In this document: piece after piece, positions 1 to 6,105 of the stretch
Layout of the letters: every line of letters begins with the position of its first letter
Numbering within the stretch: position 1 is the first letter of the stretch
Made by a program: the position numbers and the translations under genes
Notes under the pieces: model-generated
Told to the model about the DNA's origin: nothing
Databases searched by the model: none
What the model saw: the letters and a program-made list of their open reading frames with translations, nothing else
Assembly: GCA_026419705.1 (NCBI GenBank)
Contig: JANZYY010000188.1
Span: 1-9,014, forward strand
Source: Fischerella sp.
Lineage (GTDB): Bacteria; Cyanobacteriota; Cyanobacteriia; Cyanobacteriales; Nostocaceae
Direction: 5' to 3'
DNA: 9,014 nucleotides

Positions 1-1058
1 CAACTGTACAGCAGTCCCAATAAATTACGGATGTGACCGCCACTAATGCGACATAAGCGATCCAACGTTTGTGGGGTGTCAAATAACTCTGGGATTAATG
101 TCGGTCTGATATTCCAAGGAACCTCGGGAAAAGCTCTTGCTAGAACTAGTTGACGCAACAGAGACATTCCTGGTTCGTAGTCGCTACCATCCCGTTGGCG
201 CACGAGTACCATTGGTAACACCTTGGGAGCAATTCCACCTCCAAGGCGATTTTTAAGTGTCTCGTATTCATTGGAAAAAATTAATGCTAAGGGTATTGTG
301 TAAACTAGATGGCATTTGAGTCGGCGTAATTGCTCACCTCTGTCGATAAAAAGATACTCTGGTAGCGATCGCCCGGATGCCAAGGGACGCATATCTACTC
401 GATCCAAGTTATCAACAATCGCAACCAATCCTTTGTAGCCACGCTGCTTTAATTGTTGAACTGCTCTATCTAGTAACTCTTCGTTGATTGCTTGCAAAAT
501 ACTATTAGTGCGTGGTTCCAAGTACTGTCGCAGTTGGCTCCGCAATTGAGGACTATCTTTGGTTTTGGCGCTGATTTTAGCAATACCCAAAGACAACTCT
601 GCTTCTGCTGATAACTCTATCGGGGTTTGCAAAAAATCCCCAATTTCCCTAAACAGGTTGGCAAAGTAATTTGATTTCTCTTTAATATTTATGGCTTCTA
701 AACTAGCACTAATTTGACGAGCTATACTCAGCAAAATATCGCTAACGTCAATATCTGCCATATCCAAGTCTTGGCTGGATTCAAAATAAACCACATGGAA
801 TCCTGCTTGTTCCAGTTCTGCTTTGAGGCGCTGCAATTCTGTAGATTTACCGCAGCCTATATGACCTGTAAATAACTGGCAAGTTGGATCGTTAGGAGAA
901 ATACGAACGATAGTGCGCTGCAATTCCTCCACGATTTTGCAGCCACGCACATCAGAAAAGTCTATGTAGTACTGTCGATCCGATGCATCACCCATCACCA
1001 GTGTTTTGCTGGGGTTACAGGCTTGATAAAAGCGTTGCAAATTTAGTGTTGTTTTCAT
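1..1058 (-). CDS. P-loop (AAA-like) ATPase of unknown function, C-terminus off the left edge
   Basis: I translated the minus strand from the ATG at 1058. The frame stays open for 352 codons to the window edge, so the C-terminus is missing. The protein begins MKTTLNLQRFYQACNPS. A Walker A motif, GHIGCGKS, lies at about residues 65-72. A Walker B-like strand, LVAIVDNLDR, lies at about 211-220, with acidic D216 and D219. A strand reading VYTIPL (252-257) could be sensor 1, and SGGHIRNLLGLL (339-350) resembles the sensor-2 helix of AAA+/STAND-type ATPases. I see no membrane segment or signal peptide, so it is probably cytoplasmic. I believe similar ATP-binding proteins occur in filamentous cyanobacteria, but I know of no assigned role; regulation, conflict or defence are guesses. 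No strong Shine-Dalgarno sequence precedes the ATG. Two inverted repeats upstream suggest repressor control. The ATPase fold is well supported and the function is open. Confidence 0.85.
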   Translation of the reverse strand, partial: MKTTLNLQRFYQACNPSKTLVMGDASDRQYYIDFSDVRGCKIVEELQRTIVRISPNDPTCQLFTGHIGCGKSTELQRLKAELEQAGFHVVYFESSQDLDMADIDVSDILLSIARQISASLEAINIKEKSNYFANLFREIGDFLQTPIELSAEAELSLGIAKISAKTKDSPQLRSQLRQYLEPRTNSILQAINEELLDRAVQQLKQRGYKGLVAIVDNLDRVDMRPLASGRSLPEYLFIDRGEQLRRLKCHLVYTIPLALIFSNEYETLKNRLGGGIAPKVLPMVLVRQRDGSDYEPGMSLLRQLVLARAFPEVPWNIRPTLIPELFDTPQTLDRLCRISGGHIRNLLGLLYS

Positions 1059-1074
1059 GTAGATGCAGATTTTA

Positions 1075-1094
1075 TTTGTATGTTCATATACAAA
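1075..1094 (-). promoter_or_regulatory. Candidate operator: inverted repeat upstream of the ATPase gene
   Basis: TTTGTAT and ATACAAA form perfect 7-bp arms around the 6-nt spacer GTTCAT. The dyad ends 17-36 nt before the ATG at 1058, where a bound repressor would block transcription or early elongation. It is too AT-rich and too close to the start to be a good terminator. No binding protein can be named. Confidence 0.35.
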
Positions 1095-1124
1095 GAATCC
1101 TTACCTCTGTTTGGTTGTGCTAAA

Positions 1125-1155
1125 ACGCTACTCACTGCATATACTGCCGTAGCGT
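1125..1155 (-). promoter_or_regulatory. Candidate operator: ACGCTAC-N17-GTAGCGT inverted repeat
   Basis: Perfect 7-bp arms ACGCTAC (1125-1131) and GTAGCGT (1149-1155) are separated by 17 nt. The spacing puts the arm centres about 24 nt apart, so this could be a two-site dimer operator or a hairpin in the leader of the leftward ATPase gene. It lies 67-97 nt upstream of that start codon. On the minus strand the spacer contains a TATATG that could serve as a -10 box. The function is inferred only from symmetry and position. Confidence 0.25.
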
Positions 1156-1510
1156 GGTAAGGATGTTATCATCCCCGATTCGGTATAATTGTATTGTCCT
1201 TTTTACACTTGCTGCAAAGATTTTGGCAATCTCTTGCTAAAACTAAAGCAATTACTTATTGTGATTGGATTTTCCGGTATAATCGCGTTTCAATTTGTGT
1301 TGTAACAGTAATAGCCTATAAAGTAACTATTCCATGTAAGAGTTACTATTATGACTAACTTTTACCAACCAGCTACAGTATATATGTGTAATTTTATTTT
1401 CTGCAATCACAAGAACAAATGTTGATGTCAATGTAAAATACCATACAAATTTACGTGTCAGCCCTGGAAGTTAAAGGTGATACCGTTTCTCCAAAAAATG
1501 ACTACAAATG

Positions 1511-1519
1511 CTCTTGGTT
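1511..1519. repeat. Left 9-bp target-site duplication of the MITE (CTCTTGGTT)
   Basis: CTCTTGGTT directly abuts the left terminal inverted repeat and is repeated exactly at 1640-1648 after the right one. The duplication marks the insertion and fixes the element boundaries to within a base or two. Confidence 0.8.
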
Positions 1520-1639
1520 GGCGTTGCTGAATCGCGCTATGAATTCGGATGACCAGACGCGATATATCGCGTCTGGTCAATGGTTTTAATGGTTTTGGTA
1601 TTACACAAAATAATTTTCATACATGAAATCAGCAACGCC
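1520..1639. mobile_element. 120-bp MITE (non-autonomous transposable element)
   Basis: The element has perfect 11-bp terminal inverted repeats, GGCGTTGCTGA at 1520-1530 and TCAGCAACGCC at 1629-1639. Similarity extends inward: TATGAA recurs at the same offset (terminal positions 19-24) in both ends, so 18 of the first 24 bases match. An exact 9-bp direct repeat, CTCTTGGTT, flanks it. It has no coding capacity, and a 30-bp palindrome occupies its centre. Ends of the GCGTTGCTGA type occur, as I recall, on insertion sequences of filamentous cyanobacteria, so a resident transposase elsewhere in the genome probably moves it. The family is not assigned. The intact target duplication suggests a fairly recent insertion. 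Confidence 0.85.
1550..1579. repeat. 30-bp perfect palindrome inside the MITE
   Basis: The left half TGACCAGACGCGATA is followed immediately by its exact reverse complement, giving a 30-bp palindrome with no spacer. It can extrude as a cruciform or fold as a strong hairpin in RNA. Its core (1555-1574) belongs to the AGACG...CGTCT palindrome type also seen at 3834-3853 and 8001-8023. Confidence 0.9.
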
Positions 1640-1648
1640 CTCTTGGTT
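1640..1648. repeat. Right 9-bp target-site duplication of the MITE (CTCTTGGTT)
   Basis: This is an exact copy of 1511-1519, directly after the right terminal inverted repeat. Removing one copy plus the element restores a continuous sequence, ATGCTCTTGGTTGGCTACG, as the likely pre-insertion site. Confidence 0.8.
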
Positions 1649-1654
1649 GGCTAC

Positions 1655-1677
1655 GAACTATGTGTAGTTCTATTTTT
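1655..1677 (+). terminator. Possible Rho-independent terminator
   Basis: GAACTA and TAGTTC pair as a 6-bp stem around the tetraloop TGTG (1655-1670), followed by TATTTTT. The stem is short and only moderately GC-rich, so this is tentative. No gene ends just upstream on this strand, so if real it would end a small RNA or a truncated transcript. The MITE sits 15 bp before the stem. Confidence 0.35.
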
Positions 1678-2010
1678 GAGAATTGGTATGAAAGGTTAAC
1701 TGTGAAACATATGCAGAACTCGCCAACCCTCATTACAGAGGGAGCGATAGAGGGTCATCTGTATCTAACATTTAGAGAAATGGTATTATAGCTTTTTGTT
1801 CTCTTGACCCCTCATCTCCACCGTCGCTCGCTACAACTGCTACAACCAGAGTTCCCCAATCCAGACTTTTGCAACAGAAGGCTTGAGAGTGTATTCACAA
1901 CGCTGTCCGAGAAGTTTGTACGCAACTAAATATGAAAATTCTTACCCCTTCGCAACCGCTCCGCTGCCCGATCGTGGAGATATTAACCCAGCATGAGGAG
2001 ATTGCCGCTC

Positions 2011-2048
2011 GTTCCCTTTTGCCCTTTGCTGCCGCTGCCTTCTGCCTT
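2011..2048. repeat. Low-complexity CCCTTTGC/TGCC-rich stretch
   Basis: A run of imperfect units based on TTGCC, CTGCC and TCTGCCTT, with strand-biased C/T content. I recall similar stretches being common between genes in Nostoc-type genomes. It adds to the doubt about the reading frame 1932-2216 that crosses it. Confidence 0.45.
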
Positions 2049-2096
2049 ATTTTCAAGCTAGTCTCAATAGTAAGCGTTTTTATAATAGAGAATTCC

Positions 2097-2123
2097 TTGG
2101 CAAACGCAAAATTGGAGTATAAT
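2097..2123 (+). promoter_or_regulatory. Candidate sigma-70-type promoter upstream of ftsQ
   Basis: TTGGCA (2097-2102, five of six matches to the -35 consensus) is followed after 15 bp by a perfect TATAAT (2118-2123). The spacing is a little short. A second perfect TATAAT lies at 2081-2086 without a good -35 partner. Transcription from here would give ftsQ a leader of about 315 nt. Confidence 0.35.
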
Positions 2124-2445
2124 TTCAGTTCCGCTTATTCCTCGATTTTACTATCAAAGCTCAACACATTGCGGTCGATTTGTCAAGGTCTTGTTGTAGC
2201 CTTTTTGATGATATGATGGCTGTCACTTCATAGCGAAAAGACTACATTCGATCTAAAACCAACACCGCAAACTTGAAAAGTAAAAAGTTACAAGCACCAG
2301 AATGTTTGTTTGGCTGCTGTAAAGTGTTACTACTTCAAAAGAGTTCTCAAGGATGAAGTCTCTACCTCACCAGCAGCTTTGACTAAAATTAGTGAATCAG
2401 AGGAATGCAAAAACGATTTGAACTGACAGTGTGGAAGGGGTTTGA

Positions 2446-3276
2446 ATGGCTGGCATAATATCAGTTTCCCGCACAATTCTAGCAGGACGCCGTCAGAAAT
2501 TACGGAAGAAACGGCAGGTAAAATTTATTCAGGCTATTTGGCAAACCCTAGCTGCTACTGGTTTGGCAGGTAGTTTGTTGTGGATCGGCATTCAACCAAT
2601 TTGGGTTCTCAAAAATTCTCAAGACGTTGTGATTTCAGGCAATCAATTACTTTCGGATCAGGAAGTGCAGTCGTTGCTGGGCCTATCGTATCCTCAGTCT
2701 TTATGGCGGGTTGAACCGTCTCGTATCGCCCGTTCTTTGCTGCAACAACCTAGCATTGCCCAAGCTAAGGTTAGTCGTCGTCTATTTCCTCCCGGATTAT
2801 TAGTCCAAGTTCAAGAAAGAGTACCTGTAGCGATCGCTCAAATGCAGCGGGGAAAAAGAAACGTTGACAAAGACAATCAGACAATGAATGTAGGGCTACT
2901 AGATGCTAAAGGCGTATGGATGCCTTTAGAAAAATTTACATCACTAAATTCCAGAGTAAAGCTACCAAGCTTAAAAGTGATTGGCTCACCAGAACTATAT
3001 CGTCCCTACTGGCCTTCACTCTATCAAGCCATCCGTAAAAGTCCTGTGAAAGTGATGGAAATTGATTGGCAAGACCCAACTAATTTAATTTTGAAAACAG
3101 AACTAGGTCCGGTACATCTGGGTACACCGAGTTCTCATTTGCTAGAACATATCCAAGTACTTGCCCAAATACGCCATTTACCTTCACAACTCAATCCCAA
3201 TCAAATAGAGTACATCGATCTCAAAAATCCAGAACATCCTTTAGTACAAATGAACCAAAAAAAGCAGAGAAATTAA
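2446..3276 (+). CDS. ftsQ: Cell division protein FtsQ (POTRA domain, FtsQ/DivIB family)
   Basis: FtsQ is a bitopic inner-membrane divisome protein that links the cytoplasmic FtsZ ring to the septal peptidoglycan machinery. The 276-residue product has a basic cytoplasmic tail (residues 1-26, rich in K/R), one hydrophobic segment at about 31-50, then a POTRA domain from about 58 to 127. The POTRA domain starts with the typical VVISGNQLLS and ends in FPPGLLVQVQERVPVA. A beta domain follows to about 270. The length is normal for cyanobacterial FtsQ. The ATG at 2446 is preceded by GGAAGGGG 5 nt upstream, a good Shine-Dalgarno sequence. Cyanobacteria lack FtsA, and here ftsZ follows on the same strand after a gap of about 1 kb. 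No other mur or fts gene is adjacent. Confidence 0.93.
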   Translation: MAGIISVSRTILAGRRQKLRKKRQVKFIQAIWQTLAATGLAGSLLWIGIQPIWVLKNSQDVVISGNQLLSDQEVQSLLGLSYPQSLWRVEPSRIARSLLQQPSIAQAKVSRRLFPPGLLVQVQERVPVAIAQMQRGKRNVDKDNQTMNVGLLDAKGVWMPLEKFTSLNSRVKLPSLKVIGSPELYRPYWPSLYQAIRKSPVKVMEIDWQDPTNLILKTELGPVHLGTPSSHLLEHIQVLAQIRHLPSQLNPNQIEYIDLKNPEHPLVQMNQKKQRN

Positions 3277-3753
3277 TTCCAAAACTCCCTAAAAATATTT
3301 AAATTTAATGTAGAAAAAACTCCTAGCTAATGAAGAAGTTTGATGGTGAAAAATATATTTACTACTCTTGGTTTGCCAGTAATCCATTCCATAAAAATCG
3401 GCGTTAACTTCTAAATTCAAATTGGGAGGGGTAATTGCAAACCCTCCATTGATCAATATCCTAATACCTGACAATGGGGTGCAATGATGCCAGACAAATT
3501 AATAAAGGCGTTTCGTTTGGAAAATACCTGTTACCTACCTCATCCTCAAGTCAGCTCCAGACCCGCTAGAGTAAGGTTAGTTCCATTACCTGCTCATCCA
3601 TGTTGATACTCAGTAATATAGATTGGCTTGAAAGCAACGTTGCTTTGCCCTTTTGTAATGCAGGAGCTGGAGACATCTCAAGCTACTGTTTCAAATCTCA
3701 GATGATTGTGTACCTTTGCGCCAAGTTAAGTTGCTTCAAGTTTGAGGGTAGGT

Positions 3754-3777
3754 AAACACAAGAGAAATTTTGTGTTT
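3754..3777 (+). terminator. Stem-loop, possible terminator or attenuator in the ftsQ-ftsZ gap
   Basis: AAACACAA (3754-3761) and TTGTGTTT (3770-3777) are perfect 8-bp arms around an 8-nt loop, followed by TAAATT. It is AT-rich and lacks a long T tract, so it is a weak terminator at best. If active on the plus strand it would separate ftsQ transcription from ftsZ. Confidence 0.3.
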
Positions 3778-3833
3778 TAAATTGCAATTATCTACAATGG
3801 TAAATTCTACTGAACATATCATTAGTATAGGTA

Positions 3834-3853
3834 AGACGCGCCGCCATGCGTCT
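3834..3853. repeat. AGACGC...GCGTCT palindromic repeat
   Basis: AGACGC (3834-3839) and GCGTCT (3848-3853) are 6-bp arms around GCCGCCAT. It has the same 20-nt size and the same ends as the MITE core palindrome (1555-1574), so it is probably a dispersed intergenic repeat of the genome. It can form a short GC-rich hairpin in the ftsZ leader. Confidence 0.5.
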
Positions 3854-4271
3854 ATAAAAGGTATGTTGCGTGCGTAAAATCTTTGATTTTAATGTATAAA
3901 AAAATTACCATTCATATTCGCGTAACAGCTATTCAAAGGAATTTATCCCAAACTCGATCGGTTATTCTAGACTTACAGTTGTAAAATTAATGACCAAAGT
4001 AAACAATCGTCAGCAACAGGGAGATGTTATTGAGATTACCAAAGGTATACCGAGTACAATCAGCGAAAAAGCAGTAAAGATATTGAAGATATTAATGTCT
4101 AGCAGAAGTTATATAAGTCAATTTTAGATAAATAGTAGGTATACTTCTCTAGAATTAGCCGTGCAAACAGGTGCCTTTATGGCTATCCCTATAGTAAAAT
4201 TTCCCCCCTCCAATCCTGAAAAGGTTGGAAGTAGCGAGAACAAAAAGAACAATGCCACAGTTTACGGCAGC

Positions 4272-4307
4272 GTCAAACTATAGTTGACTCTTAGGTGAAT
4301 AACACCT
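4272..4307 (+). promoter_or_regulatory. Two small dyads directly upstream of ftsZ
   Basis: GTCAA (4272-4276) pairs with TTGAC (4284-4288) around the palindromic core AACTATAGTT (4275-4284). AGGTG (4293-4297) pairs with CACCT (4303-4307) around AATAA. The second stem contains the alternative GTG start at 4295. Together they could be an operator plus an RNA hairpin that limits access to that GTG, or they may be chance. No regulator can be named. Confidence 0.3.
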
Positions 4308-4339
4308 TAAAAAGTCGTTTATCTACCTTTGTGAATCCA

Positions 4340-5635
4340 ATGACACTTGATAATAACCAAGGGCTTACTTATAGAAACTCTCAGTCTCCTGGACAATCTG
4401 CTTTTTCACTAGCTATTAACTCCACCAACCCATTCAATAATTCGGGTCTGAGCTTCGGACAGAACAATGAAAGCAAGAAAATTGAGCGCGAAGACACCCG
4501 AATTGGCGACATTGTTCCCGGTCGAGTTGCCAACATTAAGGTGATTGGTGTGGGGGGCGGCGGTAGCAATGCTGTTAATCGCATGATTGCATCAGATGTA
4601 AGTGGAGTGGAGTTTTGGTCAATTAACACTGATGCCCAAGCTCTAACTCTAGCTGCTGCCCCCTCCCGGCTACAAATAGGGCAGAAATTGACACGGGGAT
4701 TAGGAGCAGGTGGTAATCCAGCCATTGGTCAAAAAGCCGCTGAAGAATCACGGGACGAGATTGCTACAGCTTTAGAAGGTGCCGACTTAGTATTTATCAC
4801 CGCTGGTATGGGAGGTGGAACAGGTACGGGTGCAGCCCCGATTGTGGCGGAAGTAGCTAAAGAAATGGGTGCTCTCACTGTCGGTGTAGTCACCCGTCCA
4901 TTTGTCTTTGAAGGACGCCGTCGCATCAGTCAAGCAGAGCAGGGCATCGAAGGACTGAAAAGTAGGGTGGATACGTTGATTATTATTCCCAACAACAAGC
5001 TTTTGGAAGTGATCCCAGAGCAAACACCGATGCAAGAAGCTTTTCGTTATGCAGATGATGTATTGCGGCAAGGGGTACAAGGTATCTCTGATATCATTAC
5101 TATTCCTGGCTTGATCAACGTTGACTTTGCCGATGTCCGAGCAGTAATGGCAGATGCAGGATCGGCACTAATGGGGATCGGTATTGGTTCTGGAAAATCC
5201 AGAGCTAGAGAAGCGGCGATCGCGGCGATTTCTTCGCCTTTACTTGAATGTTCTATTGAAGGAGCTAGAGGAGTTGTCTTTAATATCACTGGTGGTAGCG
5301 ATCTCACTCTGCATGAAGTGAATGCCGCAGCAGAGACAATCTATGAAGTGGTTGACCCCAACGCCAATATTATTTTTGGAGCAGTAATTGATGACAGACT
5401 GCAGGGAGAAGTGAGGCTTACAGTCATTGCCACTGGATTTACTGGTGAAATGCCAGCCGCGCAACAACCAGGCGTTGCCCAAGGCCGAGTAGTATCACCA
5501 CCACCACAAAGACGACCAATGCCCCAGCCTCCTGCAGCTAATCCCCCTACACAAAATCCAGAACCGAAAGAAAAAGGACCGATATTGGATATTCCCGATT
5601 TTCTGCGAAATCGGCGGACGCCACCACGCAATTAA
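4340..5635 (+). CDS. ftsZ: Cell division protein FtsZ (tubulin-like GTPase)
   Basis: FtsZ polymerises at mid-cell with GTP and forms the scaffold of the division ring. From ATG 4340 the product has 431 residues. An N-terminal extension of about 60 residues begins MTLDNNQ. The GTPase core follows with IKVIGVGGGGSNAVNRM (from about 66), the signature loop GGGTGTG (158-164) and the T7 synergy loop NVDFAD (260-265). A Pro-rich linker (about 390-415) and the C-terminal anchor peptide LDIPDFLRNRR (416-426) complete it. I recall that Anabaena FtsZ also starts MTLDNNQ and has 428 residues, which is why I chose this ATG. The same frame opens at GTG 4295, directly after an in-frame TAG, and would add 15 residues (446 in total). 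Neither start has a strong Shine-Dalgarno sequence. FtsQ lies upstream on the same strand, and gshB converges from the other side. Confidence 0.97.
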   Translation: MTLDNNQGLTYRNSQSPGQSAFSLAINSTNPFNNSGLSFGQNNESKKIEREDTRIGDIVPGRVANIKVIGVGGGGSNAVNRMIASDVSGVEFWSINTDAQALTLAAAPSRLQIGQKLTRGLGAGGNPAIGQKAAEESRDEIATALEGADLVFITAGMGGGTGTGAAPIVAEVAKEMGALTVGVVTRPFVFEGRRRISQAEQGIEGLKSRVDTLIIIPNNKLLEVIPEQTPMQEAFRYADDVLRQGVQGISDIITIPGLINVDFADVRAVMADAGSALMGIGIGSGKSRAREAAIAAISSPLLECSIEGARGVVFNITGGSDLTLHEVNAAAETIYEVVDPNANIIFGAVIDDRLQGEVRLTVIATGFTGEMPAAQQPGVAQGRVVSPPPQRRPMPQPPAANPPTQNPEPKEKGPILDIPDFLRNRRTPPRN

Positions 5636-5711
5636 GTTATTAAGTTATTAGTTTGTATAAAGCCGACCTTACAGGCATCTGGTGCTCTCAGCTTTCTGGC
5701 TGCTCATTTCT

Positions 5712-5734
5712 AATTCCATTGTTTGACTGGAATT
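5712..5734. terminator. Hairpin downstream of ftsZ, weak terminator candidate
   Basis: AATTCCA (5712-5718) and TGGAATT (5728-5734) pair perfectly around a 9-nt loop, about 77 nt after the ftsZ stop. Only a short T run follows, so this may be an RNA 3'-end stabiliser rather than an intrinsic terminator. Confidence 0.3.
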
Positions 5735-5887
5735 TGGGGTAAGCAATTCAGTTGCCATCCCCGATATAGCCAATTAGTAAGAAAACTAATCTACGCTAAC
5801 TACAGATGAATTAGAATGGACAGTTGTTTCACCTTTGTAGTCTTTCAGCATACAGTCGTCATTGTCTATTACCACTGCTATCACTAT

Positions 5888-5917
5888 TTAGTAAAGCTAA
5901 TGTTAGTAAAGCTAATG
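5888..5917. repeat. Perfect 15-bp tandem duplication
   Basis: TTAGTAAAGCTAATG occurs twice in direct succession (5888-5902 and 5903-5917). With a period of 15 and two copies, it looks like a simple replication-slippage duplication in non-coding DNA. Confidence 0.85.
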
Positions 5918-6105
5918 TCAAGATGATACGGGTGAATTTTGGAGTTAAACCGATGAGTTGTATAAATTTGAATGCAGTCACATTAAATTTACAATTGTGT
6001 AGTAGCTGGGGTGATGATAGGAGATATTGTTTGGTTTGACCGGCCGTAAACAAGCAAGACTGAGGTTAACAAAACTAGGGATCAAATTATGAACGTTGGT
6101 AAATA

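Larger units (their letters stand above)
1059..2445. other. Long non-coding region between the divergent ATPase gene and ftsQ
   Basis: This stretch of about 1.4 kb has no ORF with recognisable protein features. It holds the two dyads upstream of the ATPase gene and two matching boxes CGGTATAAT (1181-1189 and 1275-1283). It also holds the MITE at 1520-1639 with its target duplications, a terminator-like hairpin at 1655-1677, a T/C/G-rich low-complexity stretch at 2011-2048, and two perfect TATAAT boxes (2081-2086 and 2118-2123) upstream of ftsQ. The plus-strand reading frame 1932-2216 is not supported as a gene. I see no murC, murB or ddl remnant upstream of ftsQ. Undetected small RNAs are possible. 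Confidence 0.7.
3277..4339 (+). other. Long ftsQ-ftsZ intergenic region / ftsZ leader
   Basis: This stretch of about 1 kb has no supported gene. It contains a GGAGGG-N11-CCCTCC hairpin (3425-3447) followed by the palindrome ATTGATCAAT (3448-3457), an 8-bp stem-loop at 3754-3777, an AGACGC...GCGTCT palindrome at 3834-3853, and two small dyads directly before ftsZ. A TATACT at 4140-4145 could be a -10 box but lacks a good -35. The length suggests that ftsZ has its own promoter or promoters, apart from ftsQ. The minus-strand frame 3289-3474 begins with TTG and is not recognisable. Confidence 0.6.
5636..6105. other. Intergenic region between convergent ftsZ and gshB
   Basis: About 470 bp between two convergent gene ends. 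I see the hairpin at 5712-5734, a perfect 15-bp tandem duplication at 5888-5917, and AT-rich sequence that runs into the gshB 3' end. Frames at 5824-6039 (plus) and 5859-6053 (minus) overlap on opposite strands, lack recognisable content and are probably chance. No RNA gene is recognised. Confidence 0.6.

Noticed and set aside
1727..1742. CCCTC-ATTACA-GAGGG hairpin
   Set aside because: The stem has only 5 bp, with no T tract and no nearby gene end; such stems are expected by chance in 9 kb.
1932..2216. A 94-codon plus-strand frame upstream of ftsQ
   Set aside because: It crosses a low-complexity TGCC-rich stretch and two TATAAT boxes, has no ribosome binding site, and its product resembles no domain I know.
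3289..3474. A 61-codon minus-strand frame between ftsQ and ftsZ
   Set aside because: It begins with TTG, has no Shine-Dalgarno sequence and no recognisable content, and ends in AT-rich low-complexity sequence. A decayed gene fragment cannot be excluded but is not supported.
4045..4057. Possible NtcA site GTA...TAC upstream of ftsZ
   Set aside because: The spacer is 7 nt, not the 8 nt of the GTAN8TAC consensus, and no suitably placed -10 box follows.
4381..5631. Several minus-strand frames inside ftsZ
   Set aside because: They are antisense shadows of a well-supported FtsZ coding sequence.
6034..6051. GTTT...CGGCCG...AAAC partial palindrome near the gshB 3' end
   Set aside because: The spacing between arms and core is asymmetric and there is no T run, so it does not qualify as a terminator or a clear operator.
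5824..6053. Overlapping short frames on both strands after ftsZ
   Set aside because: They overlap each other, include a 15-bp tandem duplication and show no protein features.
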